A model generated the notes under the pieces. That model did no database searches, had not been told where the DNA came from, and saw only the letters and a program-made list of their open reading frames with translations. Shown piece by piece: positions 31,001 through 41,800 of a stretch of DNA of 44,146 nucleotides. Source of the stretch: CALARM01 sp964431735 (GTDB lineage Bacteria; Vulcanimicrobiota; SpSt-956; JAKJGF01); contig CAYSLJ010000044.1 in the NCBI GenBank assembly GCA_964431735.1, positions 1 to 44,146 on the forward strand, written 5' to 3'. Position numbers and translations under genes: made by a program. Within the stretch, counting starts at the first letter, position 1. Each line of letters begins with the position of its first letter.

Positions 31001-32855
31001 ACCTGCTGTCGATGTGGTGGATAATATCAGGGAGTTAAACAGGTTTAATAAAAATTGTGCATCAATAATTTATGCATGCCATGTGCTGGAACATTTTCCT
31101 TCCAGCGAAATATTATCGATTTTACGGCGTTGGCATGATATTCTTGAACCTGGAGGAGAATTACGCATATCTGTACCTGATATTGACAGGATTGTTGATA
31201 TATATAAAAAGAATATGCAACATTTTCTGACCCCTCCTCATACCCCGTGGATTGGTCTTATTTATGGCGGACAGAGTGATGAATATGACTTTCATAAAAC
31301 CGGCTTTAATTTTACATATCTGAAATATTTACTTTATGAAGCAGGTTTTACTGAAATAGAAGAATACCCTCATTCCCCTCACTGGCTTGGCATAGAAGAT
31401 GCATCTTTAGCCAATCAGCCTTTTAATGAATATATAAGTTTAAATATTAAAGGTATGAAACCTCAATATTCTCTGGCTAAAAAGCATTTGTATAAAGCTA
31501 CTGATGCCCTATCAATTCTTCATACGGTAGAATTTTATTTTCCTCATATAGGAGGAGCAGAAATAGTTGTACAGCAAATTTCTGAAAGACTTGTTAGAAG
31601 AGGACATAGAGTAACTGTTGCTACTGGTAAATTAGAAGATCGTAATTTTACAGAATTAAATGGTGTTGAAATTAGAGAATTTTCTGTAGATGGATCTTCC
31701 GGTAATGGAATTAAAGGCATGGATATACATAATTATCAGGAGTTTATCTTAGATTATCCTGCTGATATAATGATGAATTATGCTGCACAGCAATGGGCTA
31801 CAGATATTGCCTTTAATGTTTTACCAATGATAAAGGATAAAAGAGTGAATATAATTGCCCCGTGTGGCTATTCAGCTCTTCTTGACAGTCATACCATCAG
31901 GTGGCCTCAGTTTACAGACTATTTTACAAATGTAATTCCGAAGATTCTTCCTTTGTATGACGCAGCCATATATCATTCTTCAACTTATAAGGATTATGAA
32001 TATGCAAAAAATTACGGATTTAAAAACGGTGTTATTATACCAAACGGTATCGATGAAGACGAATTCACTGTAAAGCCTTCTGTAGATTTTCGTGAAAAAT
32101 ATAATATTAAAACAAAATATTTAGGATTATGTGTGGCAAATTTTTATGAAGGTAAAGGTCAGGACAGGGTTATAGAATGTGTTAAAAAGATGAAACGTAA
32201 AGATTTTACCATGGTATTTATCGGCAAAGAAGGAGATCTACTGGATAAACTTAAAGCCCTGACATCAGGATTAAAAGTTCTTTTTCTTGTCAATATACCC
32301 CGTGAAGATACTGTCGCAGCCTATCATTCTGCCGATATATTTATATTCGGTTCTCATATAGAAGCATCTCCTCTGGTAATTATAGAAGCCAAAGCATCAA
32401 AGACACCTTTTGTATCAACCGATTGCGGTAATGTAAGGGAATGGAAAGGTGGTATTGTTTGTAATGCGGATGATATGTCAGCAAATGTTAATAAAATATT
32501 AAATGATAAATCCTTAAGGAAAGGACTTGAAGAAGAAGGTTATAAGGAATGGAAGGAATATCTTACATGGGATATTGTGGTAGACAAATATGAAGAGCTT
32601 TATTTGAGATTATATCATGAAAAAGTCAAAGGAGTGAAAACTTCTTTAACGGTCTGGACTGATGAGCTAAAACTTATTCAGAAAAAGATAGAAGAAGATT
32701 ATTCAGATTTATCCCTTTATATAAAGGCAGCCAGTATCCTTTTAAAGGATAATTGCATAAATGATGCCATGAAATATATTGAAGATGGTATGGAACTGGA
32801 TTCTGATAATAAAGAATTAGTTGAAATATATGAAAAAATGGTGAAAGGGTTGTAA
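28041..32855 (+). CDS. four-module glycosyltransferase/methyltransferase protein, 1604 aa
   Basis: The protein, counted from ATG 28041 after AAGGA, has four modules. Residues 1-480 resemble capsule or surface-carbohydrate transferases with RLHPNH and GSTIGIEIAALGLPVL (about 380). Two or three TPR-like helices follow (about 570-640). A GT2 glycosyltransferase comes next (from 713; ADDGSTD and a DCDD acceptor near 802). A methyltransferase domain follows (from 964; LHLGCGDIKIPGF, then ACHVLEHFPS). A GT4 glycosyltransferase completes it (1156-1540; GGAEIVVQQ, IPNGID, and EASPLVIIEAKA), with a TPR-like C-terminus. It probably transfers several sugars, one perhaps the nonulosonic acid, to a surface polymer. 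No membrane segment is visible. Confidence 0.82.
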   Translation: MYNQNILIYYPQGISYTMLIHGITFYHAFKLRNLSPLFLTCDGILDGCEPKRWDKNICSNCQKTGEYVLNRMHVPFQKISNYIDDVKINSIGNWISSLRDEELFDAEYNSYPISYWCHSSFFWWCGIVKPPFINKEEYAILRHLLYSGAILIEAFKNIFHTCKPDIFIQSNGRQSMTRIPLEIAKLNDITVYCYELGLGPDTIALVKDTFITDVTPFQKFYGDHKDIPLKSHEFLMAYRWFKDRREQINRTYNIFSGAVTSKSTEEIRKELGCSLHKPVVSVFSSNQIEMEESQVNEAYGQVFSDQCEWISYILQYFIAHSEYEVIIRLHPNHLSIDYHDNRTVEAIKNLFHRNIPSHIKLIMPDNKFSSYDLIKISRYGITFGSTIGIEIAALGLPVLNCSKLHHAQSGALIVLEARETFQEELDRFLGKNISDEYKRYAFRYINFFNYIRSIPFTPVYTFTNDVFDGYYTAPSYKNTSELIEGNDAYFDYLIDIILSKKNYFIVRYNDISPAIEDELLAKSYEELDMLLFGMKNDFLFKKLSPAKQLHFICPVDEFYPQLKKQPYSRQAYFAAHFDLANKLFLQKKLLSISEYEEALYYKPESAEGWYNFILSLIIFGRFDDALNILGHIPQMFLINLRAEFMRLYELLKTSTTSPEALIIMDEQVKSYLNSSVLSDKEKSEAELKYRAVINREVYLLYPEFLAHYDVRIPDVSIFMPVYNGEKYLAETLDSILSQTFHDYELIIADDGSTDKTADIARTYEEKDKRIKLLTLLHGGEVKTRNEVIKHTHPGSKYLLNHDCDDISLPDKLARQVSYLEEHPEISIVGTFATYFDDYGNDRGSPQIEWEPARIRETFGDVNSMINSAALIRRKVFDKIGGYREEFRSVDDYDFFARALLAGFELANIPEVLHKIRLHKSSIGSTKSELQEKLAKQIKSDYKSQVHSKKLPVLLCDSKIEGKSLKLHLGCGDIKIPGFINIDIDKSLPAVDVVDNIRELNRFNKNCASIIYACHVLEHFPSSEILSILRRWHDILEPGGELRISVPDIDRIVDIYKKNMQHFLTPPHTPWIGLIYGGQSDEYDFHKTGFNFTYLKYLLYEAGFTEIEEYPHSPHWLGIEDASLANQPFNEYISLNIKGMKPQYSLAKKHLYKATDALSILHTVEFYFPHIGGAEIVVQQISERLVRRGHRVTVATGKLEDRNFTELNGVEIREFSVDGSSGNGIKGMDIHNYQEFILDYPADIMMNYAAQQWATDIAFNVLPMIKDKRVNIIAPCGYSALLDSHTIRWPQFTDYFTNVIPKILPLYDAAIYHSSTYKDYEYAKNYGFKNGVIIPNGIDEDEFTVKPSVDFREKYNIKTKYLGLCVANFYEGKGQDRVIECVKKMKRKDFTMVFIGKEGDLLDKLKALTSGLKVLFLVNIPREDTVAAYHSADIFIFGSHIEASPLVIIEAKASKTPFVSTDCGNVREWKGGIVCNADDMSANVNKILNDKSLRKGLEEEGYKEWKEYLTWDIVVDKYEELYLRLYHEKVKGVKTSLTVWTDELKLIQKKIEEDYSDLSLYIKAASILLKDNCINDAMKYIEDGMELDSDNKELVEIYEKMVKGL

Positions 32856-32856
32856 C

Positions 32857-35800
32857 ATGAAATTATTATATGTCGGAATGACTTATGATTATGGTGATAA
32901 ATCAAGAGGCTTTTCCTTTGAACATTATAACTTTTACTGTCCTCTGAAGAGTTATTGTAAGAAACATAACTGGTCTTTTATCCATTATGATTTCATGCAG
33001 AGATGTTCGGAACTCGGCCAGGATTTAATGACACAGGAGTTATATGAATTAACAGTAAAAGAAAGGCCTGATTATTTGTTCGCCGTACTATTCGATTTTC
33101 ATAAAGATCCACGCCATGAAGTATTTAAACAGATTTCCTCCCTGGGAACTGTAACAATCCACTGGTTTTGTGACGATCACTGGAGATTTGAAAAATACTC
33201 TTCAATGGTTGCTCCGAATTTCGATTTTATATGCACAACAGCTAACAGTGCCATTGCTAAATATAAAAAGCTCGGGCTATCTGATAAAGTTATAAGAACT
33301 CAGTGGGCCTGCAATCATGAATTATATGTGCCATACAATATTGAGAAAGATATAGATCTGAGTTTTGTAGGACAGCCACATGGAAATAGAGTAGATGTTT
33401 TATCTCATCTTAAAGCTCAGGGACTGGATGTAGAAGTATTTGGATTTGGATGGCCGAACAGACCCCGTGTACCTTTTCATCAGATGATTAGAATTTTTTC
33501 CAGAAGTAAGATTAATCTTAATCTTTCAAATTCTTCTACCATGATAGGCCAGCAGATAAAAGGAAGAAATTTTGAAATCCCCGGTTCAGGAGGTTTCCTG
33601 CTTACAGGCAATGCAGAAAACCTGGATTCTTACTATAAAGACGGTAAGGAAATAGTAATATTTAATTCTATAGAAGAACTTGTAGATAAAAGCAAATATT
33701 ATTTAATACATGATAGAGAAAGAAGAATAATATCGGAAAATGGTTATAGAAGGACTTTATCTGAACATACATGGCATCACAGGTATGATTTTATATTCAA
33801 ACATATAAGTAGCAATTATAATACTTCCGGAGATATAGAAAAGCTTGAAGAAAATCTTCTTTTAATCAATGAATTACGTAATAACGGCCTTCTGGAAGAT
33901 GCATATTCAACATTAGAAGGTCTTATACATATATATCCGGCCAATCCGGATCTGCTCAATCTTCAGGGAGAACTTAAATTTCAGATGGGTCAGAGGGAAG
34001 AAGCTAAATCTTTATTTTTAAATCTTGTCCGTCTTTTCCCGGAAAATCCCATAATTTTAAATAACCTCGGAATTATTCTCCGCAGTGAAGGTAATATAGA
34101 AGAAGGAAAATCGTATCTGATAAAGGCACTGACTGTTGATCCTGATAACCGCTCTGCTACTGCCAATCTTGCAGATATCCTCGTAAGTCTCGGGAAATAT
34201 GAAGATGCATCCTGTGTTTTTTCATCGTATCTGGAAAGAAATCCTGAAGATAAAGAAATATGTGATTGTTTTGAAACTATAAAAATACTGGCTGCCGGTG
34301 CGGAAGAAGAAAGACATATCTGTGAAAAAATAGCAGAGATAAATGAAATGCGGAGTATCGGACTTTTAGAAGACGCTCTTTCATATATGCCGGATTTACT
34401 TTCTTTATATCCTGATTCACCTGAAATATTGAACCTGGAAGGGGAACTGCTGTTTCAGGCAGGTCATATGGAAAAAGCAAAAAAATCTTTTCTCTCTCTT
34501 CTGGAACGTTTCCCTGAATACGGACAGACCCTTAACAATCTCGGTGTAATAAATCTTAATGAAGGAAAAATGGATAAAGCTTTATATTATTATAAGAAAG
34601 CCATTGAAGTTAACAGAGATGATTATGTAGCCACAATTAATCTTGCAGATCTTCTTGTAACATTACATAAATATAAAGAAGCGGAAAATCTTCTTGTTTT
34701 ATATCTGGAAAGAAATCCTCATGTGGAAGAAATTTCTTCTGTTCTGGAAAACCTCAGAATTAATTTTATTAATCAGGAAAAATCTTTTGTTTCTGTTATT
34801 ATTCCCTGTTATAACCAGGCTGAATATCTTCCTGATGCTGTGGAAAGTGTTGTCAATCAAACTTATAAAAACCGGGAGTGCTTGATTGTAAATGACGGTA
34901 GTCCTGATAATACGTCTGATGTTGCCAGACAATTAATTGCAAAATACGGTAATGAAAATATTCGCCTTCTTGAAAAACCAAACGGAGGGCTGGCCGATGC
35001 CAGAAATTATGGAATAGAAAACTCTAAAGGTGAATACTGGATTCCTCTGGATGCTGATGATAAAATAGCTCCCGATTTTATCGAAAAAACTCTTCAAATT
35101 ATGGAACAATATTCTGATGTAGGTTTTGTTTATTCTCATATACAGCATTTTGGAGAAAGGCAGGACCTGTATTATCTTCCCGATTTTGATGCTGATACTA
35201 TGGTGTACAATGATAATACCGGCTGTGTATGTTCTCTGGTTCGAAAATCCGTATGGAAACAGGTCGGCGGATATAATTGTGAGATGAAAGAAGGCTATGA
35301 AGACTGGGATTTCTGGGTTGGAGCTATCGAAAAGGGCTGGAAAGGTTACCGTATACCTGAAGGTTTATTTTATTACCGTAAAAGGGAACATACCATGCTT
35401 GGCGATGCAAATAAAAAACGTGACAGACTGATTGCTACTATAGTCCTCAATCACAAAGGCCTTTACAGTGAAAAGCGTATCCGCGAGGCAGAGCTTATTC
35501 TTGAAGGCAGATCCCGGCCATTGATGAAGGTGATGATTGCATGCACTCACTTCTGGCCTTCTAAAGGCGGAGTGGAAACAATAGCGGAGAATTTAGGATA
35601 CAGACTTGTTCAGGCCGGTTATATGGTAGATATTGCAACGTTTGCAAGAAGTGACAGAACGTTTCATATTTATCGTGGTATGAATATTATATCTCTCAAT
35701 GAGAAGACTGTAGTTGACAGTGTACCTCTGTGGCTGACGGAGCTGAGAAACCTTATAATGTCCGGCAAGTATCTTGCATGCATTTTATTTGCCGATCCGC

Positions 35801-38800
35801 AGAATTTACTCTTATGGTCTGTTAAAGATGCAGAGATTCCTTCCCATACCCGTATATTAATTCAGCCTATTATAAACAAAGATGGATATGCAAACTGGAA
35901 GGATAACAGGATATTTCGTTCATGTCTTACAGGGATTTTAAAGAAAGCCACTGCAACAATAGCTCTGACTTCCGGCGGAACGGAAGTGGATTATATGAAG
36001 GAAGATGGTATCGAACATGTGTATCTCCCCAATGCAGTGGAACTTTTAGACGAAACATATGATTTCCGGGAAAAATATGGTATAAAAAAGGATACGTTCC
36101 TTATACTTCATGTGGCAAATCTATGGGAAGTAAAGAATCATTCAGGTCTTCTTCATAGTCTCAAAAATATTCCCAGTGACTGGCTTTTAGTAATGATTGG
36201 CTATGCAGGTGGTGATCTGGCATATGTCAGCAGGATAAAGGAAGAACTGGCAGGAAGGCCTGATGTTTTATATATACCGGGTCTTCCGGCTGATGGTATA
36301 GCTTCTGCAATAAAAGCTGCTGATGTTATAGTTCTGTCATCTAAAGGAGAAGTCGCTCCTGTAGTAATTCTCGAAGCTATGAGTCACAGAAAACCATGGG
36401 TCGCTACAGAAGAATGCGGGGCAGTAAATGAGTATTCAGGTGGTATTGTAACTTCTCTGGATAATTTCCCCTGTGTATTACAATTTCTTAAAGAACATCC
36501 GGACTTTCGAGAAGAGCTTTCAGGTCTTGGTTATGAGCACTGGCAGACATGTTATTCCTGGGAACCGGTTATAAAGGGATGGCTGGAACTTATTGAAACA
36601 GGAACGTTAAGTCAGTCTTTTCATGTCCCTCATAACATATCAGAACAGTCTGCCAGACTTGGAGAAGCTTTTATAAAATCAATCGGATACGATAATTTTC
36701 ATACCAGGCAGGTGACACGACTTGAACCTGAACCACTTGTTTCCGTTATAGTACCTACATATAACAGACCTGGTATGTTGAAAATTGCTATAGAAAGTAT
36801 TCTGGCCCAGACCTATAAACATATTGAAATTATTGTAGTTAATGATGGAGAAACAGATGTAAGTAATATTATTCAGCCTATTAAATATAATATTGTTTAT
36901 GTAAAACATGCCCGTAACAGAGGACTGGCAGCGGCAAGAAATACGGGAATAAAAGTCGCTGCAGGCAAATATATAGCTTATCTGGATGATGATGATATTT
37001 TTTACCCTGACCATATAGAAACTCTTGTAAATTTCCTGGAAAATAATGATTATAAAGTGGCTTATTCAGACGCTTACAAAGTAAATCAAAAGCTGAAAAA
37101 CGGACATTATGTGACAGTAAACAGAGAAATTGTTTATTCATACGATTTTGATTATGATAGTATACTTGTAGATAATCTTTTACCTGTATTATGTCTTGTT
37201 CATGAAAAATCCTGTCTGGATGTATCAGGATTATTCGATGAAGATCTTTATATGCATGAAGACTGGGATCTCTGGATACGTCTCTCGAGAAATTTCAAAT
37301 TTGGCCATGTAAAGAAATTTACATGTGAATATACATCCAGAGATGACGGAACCAGTATGATTGGTTCAAGAAGACCTCTGTTTTTAAAGACATTTTTGAG
37401 AATATATGAAAAATACTCCGATTACACAGCATATAGAAAAGATATCATTATAAGGCAGAAACAGAATTTATATAATTTCAGAAACAGTATACACGGAATT
37501 ATAAATAAAATTTCAACATATATTTTATCTTTATGTAATATAAACCCGGGCGATGAAGTGAGTATTTCAGAGGACACTTTGCTGCCATATTTAAAAACAG
37601 GCTTAACAGAAAACATGATTTATTCTGAGATTCATAATATTCTGGGAGTAAATTATTTTAATAAATCAGAAAAAGAACATGCATTAAATCACCTGAAAAA
37701 AGCAGTATTTTTTGATGACATGAATTTTTCTGCCAGTAAAAACCTGGCATGTCTTTATATGGATTTAAAATTATATGATAAATCAATAAATATTTTAAAT
37801 GACATGTTAGAGCAAAATCCGGGTGGGATAGATATATTAGCATGTTTAGGCGATGTATATATGGCATCAGGAACATATATATATGCAGAAGATTGCTTTG
37901 AAAAAATTCTGTCTCTCATTCCAGGTGAGCCAGATGCAGTAACAAAATTGAACAGGATAAAAACTCTCTTAAATAATGTGCCGACAGCACCTTCTCTGAA
38001 AGTTACATTACTTGCAGATAAAATAGATGATTCTTATATAAATACAATACTGGATGACGTTAGATGGCTGCCTGAGAAAGGCCATGAATTGAATATTTAT
38101 GCAGCCAGTGTGGAAACATCAGTTAAAATCAACTATAAACTCAATATACATAAAGTGGACTTTCAATTTTTATCGGAACAACTTCCGGAAGCTCATATAA
38201 TTATGACTGCTGATTATTTAACTGCCTATTTGATTATGTATTTACCTCCTTCTAAAGGGAAAAAAGTATATTTAATCGGCCACTATGATGATACTATAGA
38301 CCTGGAACAAAAATATAATATAACCTTTACCCTGCCATTACATAAAATTACTTTTTCCGAATTTACTGCATGTTTATTAAAAGAAAAATTTAATCAACAT
38401 GCCGACATCTGTTCATCAGAAAAACTGGAACGCATATTATGTGATATACTGCATCGTCCTGAGCCTCTATGGGTTTCTGAGACCGGGGCGGGTCATGTGA
38501 AAAATATGAATCTATGGAAGAAGGATGAGAACTTCAGATGGGCCGGTATGGCACTGGCTGATTCCTGTTACACAGTAATATCGTTAGATTTTTTTGATAC
38601 TCTTGTTTATCGACTCTGCGGCGACCCTGTGAGACTGTTTATAGAAGCCGGCAGAAGGCTTATGGAAAAAGGCATGCTGTTAATAGATACAACACCTGAA
38701 GAATATGCCATCATAAGAAAAAGGGCTGAAGCTCTTGCAAGACAGACTTCTTTAAGAACCAGAGGCACTGTTGAATGTAATATTTATGATATCTATAGAG

Positions 38801-41800
38801 AAATGGTTAAAATTGTTTCCAGCCCGACAGAAGCAGCGGAAATAGAAGTCCAGGTAGAAAGGGAATTCTGTTTTATCAATCCTTCTGTAGAAAGTTTTGT
38901 GACATATGCCAGAAAACTGGGACGAAAGATAATTATTATATCTGATATGTATCTCTCTTCTGAACATCTAAAGTCTATATTGACTTATAACGGTTTTAAT
39001 GCTGATATATTCGATTTTATTATAACATCATCAGATGAGACATGTTCCAAAACGGAAGGGAAATTATTCAATATTGCCCTGCAAAAACTTGATATTATGC
39101 CATCTCACATGATACATATAGGAGATAACATTACATCTGACTATAAAGTCCCTCAGGGACTTGGCATAGAAGCAATTTATTACTACAGGCTCAATAATGG
39201 ACTGAGTGAAGTTCTTTCACGGGAAAGTCTTTTTGCTTCTAATCCATGTGATTATGCTTCTATGGAGCCACTCAGAGTTCTTTCTCAAAAGCTTATGGCC
39301 CACCTGCCTGAGCAGGATTACAGAGATTATCGTAATGGAGCATTTTTATTCGGACCTGTACTGGCCCGTTATGCAGACTGGTGTATAAAAGAATTTAAGA
39401 AATCCGGAATAAAGCGTGTTCTGGCCATTATGAGAGAAGGAGAAACCTTCGGGTCTCTTCTTTATAATGCTGCATCTGCAGCAGGTCTGTCCATTGAAAT
39501 TGTTCCTGCTTTTGCATCAAGATATTCTACCAACCTTGCGTCACTGAGGGAGGTTAACTTTAACAGTCTTATTGTACGCAGTTATAAACATGGACATGCT
39601 ACTATAAGAAATTTACTCAGCATCTTTCATATCAGGCCTGAAGAAACACATTTCCTGAAAGAAGAGCTGGATAAAGACCTTGATACACCGGAAAAGCATA
39701 ATAATATTATTACCATACTCTCAAATAGTCCATACAGAGAATTAATAGAACATAGAAGCAGAGAGGTTAGAAAAAAAATTGTATTATATTTTAAAGAACT
39801 TATTGGAGAACATAGTAATATAGGGCTTGTGGACCTTGGCTATCATGGTACAGTGCAGCAGTATGTGGAAGAAATATTTCGTCTGGAAGGAATAAATGTA
39901 AAAATTACTGGCTGCTATTTCTCAACCAGGTGGACAGCAGCAGGCAATGTTCTTACAGGGACAGATGTAAGGGCCTATCTTTCAAATCTCGGCAGTTTAG
40001 ACAACTGTGCCGTACCTTTTACAGAACATCCGGAATTTCTGGAACAGGCTGTATGTAATCTTATAGGTTCTACAGAAGGATATGAATATGATTCATGCGG
40101 TAAAACTTATCCTGTAACAGGTCAATTTATATGCAGCCCTGCTGAAAGGAGAAGAAAACTCCTGCTTCAGGAAGGAATTCTCATGTTCCAGTCTCTATGG
40201 CTTTCACTCTTAAAACAGAAATACTTCAATGACAGACCTGTCATTACTGATACTATGGTCGGACAGATAGACAGATACTCTGGAACTATTATTCACAGAT
40301 TGTTTGGCTATCCAATACAGACAGAGGCAGTGGAATTTGGTTCGTTACATCATGATGATAACAGCGGTATTGATACATGGAATGTTATATGTGATGATTA
40401 TTCCCGCAAACTATTCAGAGAAGGAGGTTTTAATAAATTACTGGAACATCATCCTTACTGGCCTCAGGGCATAGTAAGTATGGAAAATCCCGAAATATTT
40501 AAAGAATTTTTTGCCCGGTGGCATGCTTTCAGTGAAATATATAAATCACCTCTTTACAGTAAGTATTTTGTTGCTTATGAGGAAGTTCCCGTGAAAAAGC
40601 ATTTTGTAAAAGATAGTAAACCTTTACATATAGACAGAAATATTAAGAAAGACAGTTCTCTGTTAAAGTTACTTACAGGATTTTCCGGGATATTCTGGGA
40701 TAGAGATTACACTAATGCGTCAACGGTGCTGTTGAAATCTACAGGAGCTCTCGGAGATACTCTTTTTCTCACTTCAGTAGTCTCGGAATTGAAAAACCGG
40801 TATAACCATCTGAAAATTTACGTTTCAGGCCCTGAACCGGTAGAATGGATTTTCCGTCACCACCCTTCAATAGAAGAAATTTTATCAGTTGATCTCGAAA
40901 AAGAGGATCAGTTAAATCCGGATGTAATTGTTGATTATCGTAATATTATCGCCCGTTTCCCTGAATATTACAACGGCATAGGCCTTATGGACATAATAGG
41001 AAATATAGCAGGTATCCGTCTTGAAAAAAGAGAGCTTTTATATACAGTCGAAAGGGATGAAAAAGTCCGGGCAGAAGATTTATTGGCCGGCAAGAATAAA
41101 AAGAATCCGGTAATAGGTATACAGCTTACAACTGGCAAAGATATAAAAAGAAGTTATCCTCATGGTAAGAAACTGGTTAAACTGCTTCATAAAGAATATC
41201 CTGACGCTTATATTATCGGTCTGGGAAATGAGCCTCTTGGCATAAATTGTCACTATCTGTATGATTGTGCCGAGTCCGGCATCTCCTTCCGAAGACAGAT
41301 GGCTCTGGTATATTGTTGTAATGCCTTTATAACGATTGACAGCGTATTTTTTCATACAGGCTATCATCTGTGCCATAAACCCACTCTGTGTATCTTTGGA
41401 CCTACCAATCCTTTACTATTCAGTGGAGATAAATTTCGTCCCATTCAAAATAATAAACTTTCATGCCTTTCATGTTACTGGCAGAAAGAATGCAACATTG
41501 AATGTATGAAGGACATGTCACCGGCAGAAGTTGTATCTTCCTTTAAAGATATGATGAATAATGGTCTTAAAGATTTACCCGAGCTAAAACGTGCAGTAAT
41601 TACATTAAATTATGAAGAACCTTATGAAGAAACAATCGGCAAATATCTGTATAAACGCAGAGAAGCTGTTTTACCTGTATTACACGATCCATGTAATGTA
41701 TTACCTGAATATGCCGGTAAATGGAACGGAGTGATTATAGATAAACGTATGACAGAGACATCTCCGGCAATTTTCTGGGAAGGTTCTCAATTTGTCTATC

